Source of the DNA: PALSA-660 sp036508875
GTDB taxonomy: Bacteria > Actinomycetota > Coriobacteriia > Anaerosomatales > PALSA-660
Length of the DNA: 6,676 nucleotides
Direction: 5' to 3'
Assembly (NCBI GenBank): GCA_036508875.1
Contig: DATCGP010000053.1
Span: 1-6,676, forward strand
Part shown: piece by piece, positions 1 through 5,736 of the stretch
How the letters are laid out: each line of letters opens with the position of its first letter
Position numbering within the stretch: position 1 is the stretch's first letter
Notes under the pieces: model-generated
Seen by the model: only the letters and a program-made list of their open reading frames with translations
Database searches by the model: none
Told to the model about the DNA's origin: nothing
Program-made: the position numbers and the translations under genes

Positions 1-55
1 GCCCTCGCCGAAGTGGCTGACCTTCGCCGGGACGCTGCGGCTGGCGGGCTCGTAG
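1..55 (+). CDS. 3' end of an unidentified coding region (partial)
   Basis: The plus-strand frame beginning at base 2 reads PSPKWLTFAGTLRLAGS and stops at a TAG at 53-55. Every one of the 17 sense codons ends in G or C, whereas the neighbouring frame has several A/T third positions. This matches the bias of the real genes here and is why I call it coding. It would converge on the histidine kinase gene, whose stop codon lies 9 nt further on. Only 17 residues are visible, so no family can be named. A chance open frame is the alternative. Confidence 0.4.
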   Translation, partial: PSPKWLTFAGTLRLAGS

Positions 56-64
56 GGCGGTCCG

Positions 65-1516
65 CTACCCCTCGAGCTTCGGCAGCCTCACCGTGAACAC
101 CGCACCGCCCTCGGGGCGGTTCGCGGCCTCGATCGTTCCGCGGTGCGAGGTGACGATCGCCTTCACGATGGCCAGGCCCAGCCCGGCGCCGCCGGTGGCC
201 CGGGCACGCGAGTACTGCGCGCGGTAGAAGCGCTGGAAGAGGTTAGCGAGGTCTTCGTCCCGGATGCCGGGGCCTTCGTCGATGACGCGCAGCACCGCGT
301 CGCCGTCCTCCTCGGACAGGGCCACGATCACGCTGCGCCCGGTGGGCGTGTGCCGCACCGCGTTGTCCACGAGGTTGCCCACCACCTGTTGCAGGCGGTC
401 GCGGCTCCCGAGCACAATCGGGGCGGCGCCTTCCACCTGCACCGTCACGCCCCGCTCCATCGCGAGCGGCTCGTTCGCCTCCACCGCGAGGCGGGCCGCC
501 TGCGTGAAATCGACGCGCGCGAGCGGCAGCTCGCCGGTCGCGCCCTCGATGCGCTGCAGCTCGAGCAGGTCGTTCGCGAGGCCGGTGAGCCGGTCGGCCT
601 CGCGGATGATCGTCGCAAGGAACCGCTTCTCGTCCGCTTCCTCGATGTCTCCATCGAGCAGCGTCTCCGCTGCGAGGCGGATGCCGGTCAGGGGAGAGCG
701 CAGCTCGTGGCTCACGTCCGAGACGAACCGCGACTTGCGGCGCTCCTCCTCATGCAGCTCCACCGACGAGGTCTCGATCTCCTCTGCCAGCTCGTTGAAC
801 GCCACCGCGAGGTCGTGCGTCTCGCGCGGGCCCGCGGGGTGCACGCGCACCGTGTGGTCGGATGCCAGGGCGGTAGCGCCCGCCTGAAGCTCGCGCAGCG
901 GGCGCGTGAGGAAGCGCGTCAGCAGCTCGGTGAGTATGAGGGCCGCGATCAAGAAGGCGACGATCACGATAACGAGCTGGTTCCGGTAGTCGGACACCAC
1001 GGTGAGCATCGAGAAGCTCGAGCCGCTCGAGACCGCGACGCCCACGACGCGCCCGCCCACGGTTACCGGGATCGCCGCGTCGAGTTCCACGCGGCCGTTC
1101 GGCAGCATGGAGGAAGCGGTCCCGACCGTGCCGCGGAGCGCGGCGGAAACGTCATCGCGTGATTTGAGCGACTCGCCCCGGTTCACCGCGCCATCGCTGT
1201 CCGCGAGGACCGCTCCGGTCCCGTCCACGATGACGAGCCGGCTCGTGGAGATCTTCGTCGCCTGCGTCAGCGCGGCGATCGCCCGCTCCGGGACCGCGCC
1301 CGACAGGCTCGAATCGCCTCCCGACTCGATCGCGGCCTCGAGGGAGGACGCGGCGACAGTCGCCTCGGCGCGCAGGCGTTCGTCCAGACGCCGCAGGCCG
1401 AACGCCTCGATCTGGTTCAGGAAGTAGAAGGACAGGCCGGCGGCCGCCGTGATGGCGACGAGCAGGAACCCCGCGAGCAGCCGCGTGCGGATGGACGTGC
1501 GACGCAGCGCGGACAT
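65..1516 (-). CDS. Membrane sensor histidine kinase (HAMP-HisKA-HATPase_c), partner of the adjacent response regulator
   Basis: A 483-residue sensor kinase that should autophosphorylate on His and pass the phosphate to the regulator encoded just upstream. The order is: transmembrane segment about 12-34; extracytoplasmic sensor region about 35-178; second transmembrane segment about 181-200; HAMP linker about 200-252; HisKA with the H-box SHELRSP (His270); and the ATPase domain with N-box NLVDNAVRHT (381-390), G1 box DEGPGI (413-418), F-box around FQRFYR and G2 box GAGLGLAI (443-450). All catalytic boxes look intact. The sensor region has a Cache/PAS-like rhythm (RLVIVDGTGAVLADSD, then PVTVGGRVVGV), but its ligand cannot be read. 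The ATG lies 3 nt after the regulator's stop with no strong ribosome site, so translational coupling is likely. The architecture is PhoR-like. No phosphate genes are in view, so I give no symbol. Confidence 0.95.
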   Translation of the reverse strand: MSALRRTSIRTRLLAGFLLVAITAAAGLSFYFLNQIEAFGLRRLDERLRAEATVAASSLEAAIESGGDSSLSGAVPERAIAALTQATKISTSRLVIVDGTGAVLADSDGAVNRGESLKSRDDVSAALRGTVGTASSMLPNGRVELDAAIPVTVGGRVVGVAVSSGSSFSMLTVVSDYRNQLVIVIVAFLIAALILTELLTRFLTRPLRELQAGATALASDHTVRVHPAGPRETHDLAVAFNELAEEIETSSVELHEEERRKSRFVSDVSHELRSPLTGIRLAAETLLDGDIEEADEKRFLATIIREADRLTGLANDLLELQRIEGATGELPLARVDFTQAARLAVEANEPLAMERGVTVQVEGAAPIVLGSRDRLQQVVGNLVDNAVRHTPTGRSVIVALSEEDGDAVLRVIDEGPGIRDEDLANLFQRFYRAQYSRARATGGAGLGLAIVKAIVTSHRGTIEAANRPEGGAVFTVRLPKLEG

Positions 1517-1519
1517 ACG

Positions 1520-2224
1520 CTAGCCCGCGAGCCGGTAGCCGTAGCCGCGCACCGTCTCGACGACGTCCGGGTCGACGTCCGCGGCCTCGAGCTTGTCGCG
1601 GAGCCTCTTGATGTGGGTGTCCACCGTCTTGGTCTCGACGACGATCTCCCAGCCCCAGGCGTCACGCAGCAGCTGGTCCCGTGAGAGCACGTTTCCGGCG
1701 TTGCGCATCAGACATGCGAGCAGCTCGAACTCGCGCGGGGTGAGGTCCACGAGCGTCTTGCCGTGCGTGACCTCGTGCGAGCCTTCGTCGAGCCGGATGC
1801 CGGCGTGCTCGAGGATCTCGCCGCCGACGCCGCCGGAGTGCGACTTGGGCCGCGCGGCGCTCCGGCGCAGCAACGCCTTCACGCGCGCCTGCAGCTCGCG
1901 GATGCCGAACGGCTTGGCGAGGTAGTCGTCTCCGCCGATCTCGAGCCCGACGACCTTGTCGAGCTCGGTGTCTCGGGCCGACAGGAACAGCACCGGCACG
2001 TCTCCCTTGGCGCGGAGACGGCGGCAGACCTCGAAGCCGTCGACGCCGGGGAGCATGATGTCGAGGATGACGAGGTCGAAGTGGTTCGCGTCGGCGAGCG
2101 CGAGCGCCTGGTCGCCGTCGCGCGCGACCGTGACGTCGTACCCTTCCTTGCGAAGGTTGAACGAGACGAACTCGAGAATGGCGTCTTCGTCGTCAACGAC
2201 GAGGAGCCGCGGTGTCTGCGGCAC
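1520..2224 (-). CDS. OmpR/PhoB-family DNA-binding response regulator
   Basis: A 234-residue regulator with a receiver domain (about 6-120) and a C-terminal winged-helix DNA-binding domain (about 138-232). Receiver residues are intact: the acidic pair Asp11/Asp12, the phosphoacceptor Asp55 in VILDIMLPG, Ser82 as the switch residue and Lys104 in the KPF motif. The effector domain shows LTPREFELL (161-169), the recognition-helix region VDTHIKRLRDKL (201-212) and the terminal wing VRGYGYRL. I chose the GTG at 2224 because the protein then begins VPQTPRLLVVDDE, as receiver domains do. AAGGGGG (2232-2238) sits 7 nt ahead as the ribosome site. The open frame continues to 2677, but that extension lies antisense to coaX. 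It is first in an operon with the kinase and is transcribed away from coaX. Target genes are unknown; autoregulation is plausible. Confidence 0.95.
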   Translation of the reverse strand: MPQTPRLLVVDDEDAILEFVSFNLRKEGYDVTVARDGDQALALADANHFDLVILDIMLPGVDGFEVCRRLRAKGDVPVLFLSARDTELDKVVGLEIGGDDYLAKPFGIRELQARVKALLRRSAARPKSHSGGVGGEILEHAGIRLDEGSHEVTHGKTLVDLTPREFELLACLMRNAGNVLSRDQLLRDAWGWEIVVETKTVDTHIKRLRDKLEAADVDPDVVETVRGYGYRLAG

Positions 2225-2231
2225 TTGAGTG

Positions 2232-2238
2232 CCCCCTT
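2232..2238 (-). promoter_or_regulatory. Ribosome binding site fixing the GTG start of the response regulator
   Basis: On the minus strand AAGGGGG lies 7 nt before the GTG at 2224. It is the only good Shine-Dalgarno-like stretch near the start of the receiver domain and supports GTG over the longer reading frame. Confidence 0.65.
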
Positions 2239-2261
2239 GTCCATCGAGCGGGTCCGCGGCG

Positions 2262-2270
2262 ATGATAGCA
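2262..2270 (-). promoter_or_regulatory. Probable extended -10 promoter of the two-component operon
   Basis: The minus strand reads TGCTATCAT: an extended -10 (TGn) joined to TATCAT, five of six bases matching TATAAT. No convincing -35 box lies 17 nt upstream, which is usual for extended -10 promoters or those needing an activator. Transcription would start near 2255, leaving a leader of about 30 nt that contains the ribosome site. Confidence 0.5.
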
Positions 2271-2302
2271 CCGGGGGCGTAGTATTCCGGGTGCCGCGGG
2301 CG

Positions 2303-2329
2303 CCACGGAAGTGTGACGAAGTGATGACG
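2303..2329. promoter_or_regulatory. Candidate 11-bp-phased regulator site in the regulator/coaX divergent region
   Basis: TGACG occurs at 2314-2318 and again at 2325-2329, exactly 11 bp apart, with a weaker copy (CCACG) one more turn away at 2303-2307. OmpR/PhoB-family regulators bind as head-to-tail dimers to direct repeats with about 11-bp spacing. These repeats lie about 50-75 bp upstream of the inferred transcription start of the two-component operon, so an autoregulatory site is possible. The motif is only 5 bp, so chance is a real alternative. Confidence 0.3.
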
Positions 2330-2399
2330 CCGCAGGTCAAAGCGGCGAGCGCGGAACCGGGCACGCCGGGCCGCACGTACAGGAAGCGGGCTGGGCGCG

Positions 2400-3164
2400 A
2401 TGATACTGGCAGTCGACGTTGGCAACACCCAGACGGTGGCCGGGCTGTTCGACGGCGACGTGCTGGCGGCGCACTGGCGCGTCTCCTCCGACGCTGCGAT
2501 CACCGCGGACGAGCTTGCGGTCAAGTTGGGCGGGCTGCTGGACTTGGCCGGGTTCGACGACAGCGACGTGGACCACGTCATCGTCGGCTCCGTCGTGCCC
2601 CGACTGACCGACGCCTGGGCCGAGGTTGCGGCGATGATCACCGGCGAGCCCGCCATGATCGTCGGGCCGGGGCTCAAGACCGGTCTTCCGATCCGCTACG
2701 ACAACCCACACGAGGTGGGAGCCGACCGCATCGTCAACGGCGTGGCTGCCATCGCGGAGTTCGGCGCGCCGGTGCTCGTGGTCGACTTCGGCACCGCCAC
2801 CACGATCGACGTCATCGACGCCGACGGGGGGTACCTCGGCGGGACGATCGCCCCGGGCCTGGAGACGAGCGCCGAGGCGCTGTTCCGCAAGGCGGCGCGA
2901 CTGTTCACCGTGGATCTTGTGGCGCCGGAGGCCGTGATCGGCCACAACACGCGGGCGAGCGTGCAGTCCGGCCTCGTACTGGGACAGGCGGCGATGGTCG
3001 ACGGTCTCGTGCGCCGCACCTGGGCCGAACTGGGGACCGAGACCCGCGTGGTCGCCACCGGCGGGCTTGCTGAGCGCATGTCGACGCTATGCGACACGAT
3101 CACCGACGTCGACGTCGACCTGACGCTCAAGGGGTTGTTGCTGGTCTACAAGCGCAACAGCTAG
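2400..3164 (+). CDS. coaX: Type III pantothenate kinase
   Basis: This 254-residue protein phosphorylates pantothenate to 4'-phosphopantothenate, the first step of coenzyme A synthesis, in the cytoplasm. It is full length for the family and belongs to the ASKHA (actin-like ATPase) fold. The N-terminal phosphate-binding loop is DVGNT (6-10). Family motifs follow in order: GSVVP (63-67), the pantothenate-site block YDNPHEVGADRIVN (100-113) with Asp109 as the probable general base, the second ATP motif DFGTATT (129-135) with Asp129 at the monovalent-cation site, GGTIAPG (147-153), GHNT (181-184) and the late glycine motif ATGGLA (219-224). The ATG at 2400 puts DVGNT at residue 6, as expected. AGGAAG at 2381-2386 is a somewhat distant ribosome site. 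No key residue is missing. It is divergent from the two-component operon. Type III enzymes are known to resist CoA feedback inhibition. Confidence 0.97.
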   Translation: MILAVDVGNTQTVAGLFDGDVLAAHWRVSSDAAITADELAVKLGGLLDLAGFDDSDVDHVIVGSVVPRLTDAWAEVAAMITGEPAMIVGPGLKTGLPIRYDNPHEVGADRIVNGVAAIAEFGAPVLVVDFGTATTIDVIDADGGYLGGTIAPGLETSAEALFRKAARLFTVDLVAPEAVIGHNTRASVQSGLVLGQAAMVDGLVRRTWAELGTETRVVATGGLAERMSTLCDTITDVDVDLTLKGLLLVYKRNS

Positions 3165-3179
3165 GGCGGGACGTCTCCG

Positions 3180-3196
3180 CAGTCGGTTAGAGCAGA
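3180..3196 (+). other. tRNA D-arm-like 17-nt segment (possible remnant)
   Basis: CAGTCGGTTAGAGCAGA reads like the D loop and 3' D-stem strand found in many bacterial tRNAs (…AGTCGGTTAGAGCAGA…). The 5' D-stem strand is not matched: bases before it give CCGC rather than GCTC. No anticodon arm, T arm (GGTTCGAATCC-type) or acceptor stem follows. It is therefore not a functional tRNA gene, and is either a fragment or chance. It ends exactly one base before the 31-bp repeats begin. Confidence 0.3.
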
Positions 3197-3227
3197 CTAC
3201 CAGGTGCAAATAGACTTGCGTTTGGTA
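3197..3227. repeat. 31-bp direct repeat, copy 1 (imperfect palindrome)
   Basis: First of two exactly adjacent 31-bp units. It begins CTACCAGGTGCAA and ends TTGCGTTTGGTA. The two 12-bp arms flank a 6-bp spacer and are reverse complements except at 3 positions, so the unit is itself palindromic. Copy 2 matches it at 23 of 31 positions. The likely role is an operator for the following ATPase gene. Confidence 0.85.
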
Positions 3228-3244
3228 CTACCAGATGCAATACT
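3216..3244 (+). promoter_or_regulatory. Candidate promoter of the ATPase gene, embedded in the repeats
   Basis: TTGCGT (3216-3221) and AATACT (3239-3244) are separated by 17 nt and are weak matches to -35 and -10 boxes. Transcription would then start around 3251, almost on the ATG at 3253, giving a leaderless message. This fits the absence of any Shine-Dalgarno sequence before either possible start. The promoter would be covered by proteins bound to the palindromic repeats. Confidence 0.35.
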
Positions 3245-3258
3245 ACTTGCACATGGTA
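3228..3258. repeat. 31-bp direct repeat, copy 2, containing the ATPase start codon
   Basis: Second 31-bp unit, beginning CTACCAGATGCAA and ending TTGCACATGGTA. Its arms are reverse complements except at 2 positions around a 6-bp spacer. The ATG at 3253-3255 lies inside the right arm. With copy 1 this gives four alternating half-sites of the form TTGCAnnTGGTA, regularly spaced. The arrangement is typical of a cooperative operator. Confidence 0.85.
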
Positions 3259-4392
3259 AATCGAACCCACTGGATCGCACTGGTCGAGGCCGCATGGCGG
3301 AGAAGGTCCGTCGTGTGGCTTTCCGGCGTGCGCAGGTCCGGCAAAACGACGCTGTGTCGCTCCCTTGAAAACGTCGAGTACCTCGACTGCGAGCTCCCCC
3401 GGGTTCGGGCGCGCGTGCAAGACCCGGAGGGGTTCCTCGAGACGGTGCGCGGGAAGCGCGTCGCGCTCGATGAGGTGCACCGCTTGGACAGACCGTCCGA
3501 GATCCTGAAGATCGCGGCGGACCACTATCCCGATGTGCACGTGATCGCCACCGGCTCGTCCACGCTCTCCGCAACCGCCAAGTTCGCCGATACGCTGACT
3601 GGCCGCAAGGTGGACGTACGCCTCACGCCGATGATCGAACAGGACCGCATCGACTTCGGCGGGACACCGATCCCTGATCGCCTGTGGCGCGGCGGATTGC
3701 CCCCGTTCTTCCTGGGAGACGCCGGGGACGGAGACTTCGCCGAGTGGGTCGACAGCTACTGGGCGCGGGACATCCAAGAGATGTTCAGGTTGGAGAAACG
3801 CGCGGCGTTCGGGAAGTTCTTCGAACTCTTGCTCGTCAACAGCGGCGGAGTCTTCGAGGCGACGAAGTACGCGGCGCCGTGCGAGGTCAGTCGGACGACC
3901 ATCGGCAACTACCTCGACGTGCTGGAGACAACCTCCGTTGTCACCGTCGTCAGGCCCTTCAGCACGCACCGCGCCACCGAGATCGTCTCCGCGCCGAAGG
4001 TGTACGGCTTCGATACCGGGTTCGTCCGGCACTTCCGCGGGTGGGCCGAGCCGCGTCCCGATGATCTGGGCGTGCTTTGGGAACACTACGTGCTCAACGA
4101 GATGAACGCGCGCTTGCCCGAGGCGGACGTCAGGTACTGGCGGACCAAGCAGCACGCCGAGGTCGATTTCATCGTGTTGCGGCGAGGGAAGGCTCCCGTA
4201 GCGGTCGAGTGCAAGCTGTCGGCCGCGAACGCGGGCGACCTGGCGGGCGTGAGCGCATTTCGCAAGACGTACCCGGAGGGTGAGGACTTCGTGGTGTCGG
4301 CGGACATCACCGAGCCGTTCGCCCGATCGGTCAAAGGCCGCGTCGTCGCGTTCGTCGGGTTGGCGGATCTACTCGGTCGCCTCGGCGCCTGA
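3253..4392 (+). CDS. AAA_14 / DUF4143 family ATP-binding protein
   Basis: A 379-residue member of the widespread AAA_14-DUF4143 family (COG1373 type), whose biological role is largely unknown. Counting from the ATG at 3253: Walker A GVRRSGKTT (25-33), Walker B VALDEVHRL (70-78), sensor-1-like ATGSSTL (99-105), the conserved YWARDIQ (169-175), a helix-turn-helix-like stretch SRTTIGNYLDVLE (213-225), and a C-terminal region resembling a PD-(D/E)XK nuclease fold with EVDF (303-306) and VECKLS (318-323). Length is normal for the family and no disruption is seen. I prefer 3253 to the upstream ATG at 3235 because the six extra codons are wholly repeat sequence. It stands alone between two housekeeping genes, and the sequence around its start is noticeably more AT-rich than the surroundings, so horizontal gain is plausible. 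A nucleic-acid-related or defence role is inference only. Confidence 0.9.
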   Translation: MVNRTHWIALVEAAWRRRSVVWLSGVRRSGKTTLCRSLENVEYLDCELPRVRARVQDPEGFLETVRGKRVALDEVHRLDRPSEILKIAADHYPDVHVIATGSSTLSATAKFADTLTGRKVDVRLTPMIEQDRIDFGGTPIPDRLWRGGLPPFFLGDAGDGDFAEWVDSYWARDIQEMFRLEKRAAFGKFFELLLVNSGGVFEATKYAAPCEVSRTTIGNYLDVLETTSVVTVVRPFSTHRATEIVSAPKVYGFDTGFVRHFRGWAEPRPDDLGVLWEHYVLNEMNARLPEADVRYWRTKQHAEVDFIVLRRGKAPVAVECKLSAANAGDLAGVSAFRKTYPEGEDFVVSADITEPFARSVKGRVVAFVGLADLLGRLGA

Positions 4393-4396
4393 GACC

Positions 4397-5440
4397 CTAC
4401 TTCGCCGGCTTCGCCGCGTCGTCCGCCGACTTGAGTGGGCTGTCCTTCTCGAGGTGGTGCAGCACGAGGTCGCGGACCGCCTCCCGGCGCGCGACCGGCC
4501 AGCGCAGGTACAAGGCGGTCCGCTCGACGATCTCGGCGCCCAAGCGTTCGTGGCCCACGTAGGTCGCCCGGCCGGGCTTCTCCACCCTCGCGTACGGCTT
4601 CCCCACGTCGTGCATGAGCGCCGCCCAGCGCAGCGTCACGTCCTGCGGCACGCCCGCGACGACGCCCAGCGTGTGCTCCCAAAGGGTGCGGTCGTGCCAG
4701 CGGGTGTCCTGGTCGTAGCCGATCTGAAGCTGCAGCTCGGGGAGCAGGTAGCGAAGCAGTCCGCTGTCCGCGAGCAGTCCGAGCGCGCCGATGGCGCCGG
4801 GTCCCACCAGCAGGCGGTCGAGCTCGGCCATCCAGCGCTCGCGGGCCACGTAGAGGATGTGGGACGCGCCGTGCGCGATCGCCGCGGCGGTGACCGGTTC
4901 CACGGTGAAGTCCAGCTGCGATGCGAACCGGGCCGCCCTCAGCATCCGGAGCGGATCCTCGCGGAACCGCTCCTTCGCGTCTCCCACGGCGCGGATGGTG
5001 CGCGCGCCGATGTCGCGCTGCCCGTCGAACGGGTCGATCACGGAGCTGTCGTGCATGGCGATCGCGTTGATCGTGAAGTCGCGGCGCGCCAGATCGTCGC
5101 CGATGTCAGCGAGGTAGGAGACGTCGGGGCGACGCGAGCCCGGCTCGTAGACCTCGGAACGGAATGTCGTGACCTCCACGAGGCGGCCTTCGAGCTTGAA
5201 CGCGACGGTGCCGAACTTCTTGCCCACCAGGTACGGGCGGCGGCCGGCCGCCCGTACGCGCGCCTCGACCTCGTCGGGGTTCAGGGGAGTGGCGAAGTCG
5301 TAGTCGTGGCAGGCGCGGCCCATCAGAAGGTCGCGGACGGAACCGCCGACCAGATACGCGGGATCGACGACCGCGGCCATCGCTTCCAGCAGGCCGGCGG
5401 CCTGATCGCGCGCCTCGTCATGTCCGGTCGCACCAGTCAC
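4397..5440 (-). CDS. cca: CCA-adding enzyme / poly(A) polymerase family tRNA nucleotidyltransferase with HD domain
   Basis: A class II nucleotidyltransferase, most likely adding or repairing the 3' CCA of tRNAs. Counting from the GTG at 5440 (347 residues): the nucleotide-binding GGSVRD (32-37), the metal-binding carboxylates in DYDF (Asp46, Asp48), ARRDFTINAIA (118-128), and the base-recognition block ERFREDPLRMLRAARF (157-172). An HD domain follows, with H256 in WEHTL and H277-D278 in LMHDVGKP. I chose the GTG at 5440, with a GGGGG-rich ribosome site just upstream, because family members carry only a short segment before GGSVRD. An ATG at 5527 would add 29 residues of unlikely sequence. The protein ends soon after the HD domain in an Ala/Lys/Asp tail and looks shorter than many bacterial relatives of about 400-480 residues. 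Motifs alone do not separate CCA-adding from A-adding or poly(A) activity. Confidence 0.88.
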   Translation of the reverse strand: MTGATGHDEARDQAAGLLEAMAAVVDPAYLVGGSVRDLLMGRACHDYDFATPLNPDEVEARVRAAGRRPYLVGKKFGTVAFKLEGRLVEVTTFRSEVYEPGSRRPDVSYLADIGDDLARRDFTINAIAMHDSSVIDPFDGQRDIGARTIRAVGDAKERFREDPLRMLRAARFASQLDFTVEPVTAAAIAHGASHILYVARERWMAELDRLLVGPGAIGALGLLADSGLLRYLLPELQLQIGYDQDTRWHDRTLWEHTLGVVAGVPQDVTLRWAALMHDVGKPYARVEKPGRATYVGHERLGAEIVERTALYLRWPVARREAVRDLVLHHLEKDSPLKSADDAAKPAK

Positions 5441-5571
5441 GAGCCACCCCCGAAAGGTCGCTTCCGCCCTCGCTACACGATACCCCTTCGCGCGGTCGTC
5501 GCAGTCTCGCGCATGCGTGCGCGGCACCGCCTGTCCCCGCGAAGTGGACCGACTCTCGCGCGGATGGCGGG

Positions 5572-5585
5572 TCAGGCACGCCTGA
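5572..5585. promoter_or_regulatory. Perfect inverted repeat TCAGGC-AC-GCCTGA, candidate operator
   Basis: Two perfect 6-bp arms are separated by 2 bp, immediately upstream of the TGCTACACT promoter element. The half-site TCAGGCA recurs at 5604-5610, just beyond the expected transcription start. Placement over the -35 region suggests a regulator-binding site for the cytochrome c maturation genes. The regulator is unknown. Confidence 0.35.
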
Positions 5586-5594
5586 TGCTACACT
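5586..5594 (+). promoter_or_regulatory. Probable extended -10 promoter of the ccm operon
   Basis: TGCTACACT combines an extended -10 TGn with TACACT, four of six bases matching TATAAT. No good -35 box is seen at normal spacing. A start near 5601 would give a leader of about 135 nt before ccmE. Confidence 0.4.
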
Positions 5595-5719
5595 CACCCT
5601 CGTTCAGGCAAGCAGGTGTGCGGTGCGTGCGACCTTCCGGTCTTCCGGTGCGGCACCTTGCGACGCGCGAGGTGCGGGCACGGGGCCGGGGTCCCAGAGA
5701 CCCGCGCCGATACTGGCTC

Positions 5720-5726
5720 GAAAGGA
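5720..5726 (+). promoter_or_regulatory. Ribosome binding site fixing the ccmE start
   Basis: GAAAGGA lies 10 nt before the ATG at 5737. It supports this start over the in-frame ATG at 5623, which would place 38 hydrophilic residues ahead of the membrane anchor. Confidence 0.65.
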
Positions 5727-5736
5727 CCGCGTCTCA

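Larger units (their letters stand above)
5441..5736. other. Divergent intergenic region between cca and ccmE
   Basis: This 296-nt stretch lacks a convincing gene. Near its centre it holds an inverted repeat and a probable extended -10 promoter facing ccmE. Next to ccmE is a good ribosome site. Open frames crossing it on the plus strand are GC-driven shadows, and no terminator-like stem with a T-run is visible. Confidence 0.6.

Noticed and set aside
143..1162. 339-codon plus-strand open frame antisense to the histidine kinase
   Set aside because: The kinase frame carries every catalytic box. This frame is a compositional shadow rich in Arg, His and Ala.
2225..2677. N-terminal extension of the response regulator frame by 151 codons
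   Set aside because: It is antisense to coaX and low in complexity. The receiver domain begins properly at the GTG at 2224 with its own ribosome site.
1763..3073. 436-codon plus-strand open frame across the regulator and coaX
   Set aside because: It overlaps the regulator antisense and coaX in another frame. The product is Arg/Gly-rich without motifs.
3165..3200. Functional tRNA gene downstream of coaX
   Set aside because: Only D-arm-like text is present. The 5' D-stem strand, anticodon arm, T arm and acceptor pairing are absent.
3197..3258. CRISPR array
   Set aside because: There are only two units, directly adjacent with no spacer between them, and no cas genes. The palindromic layout fits an operator instead.
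4380..4400. Right-hand attachment site or direct repeat matching the left edge of the ATPase gene
   Set aside because: I found no copy of the tRNA-like 17-mer or of the TTGCAnnTGGTA half-site at this junction, so mobile-element boundaries are not supported.
5441..5527. Longer cca start at the ATG at 5527
   Set aside because: It adds 29 residues without family resemblance, while the GTG at 5440 has a G-rich ribosome site at suitable spacing.
5623..5736. Longer ccmE start at the ATG at 5623
   Set aside because: It would place 38 hydrophilic residues before the membrane anchor. The ATG at 5737 has a better ribosome site and gives the usual CcmE N-terminus.
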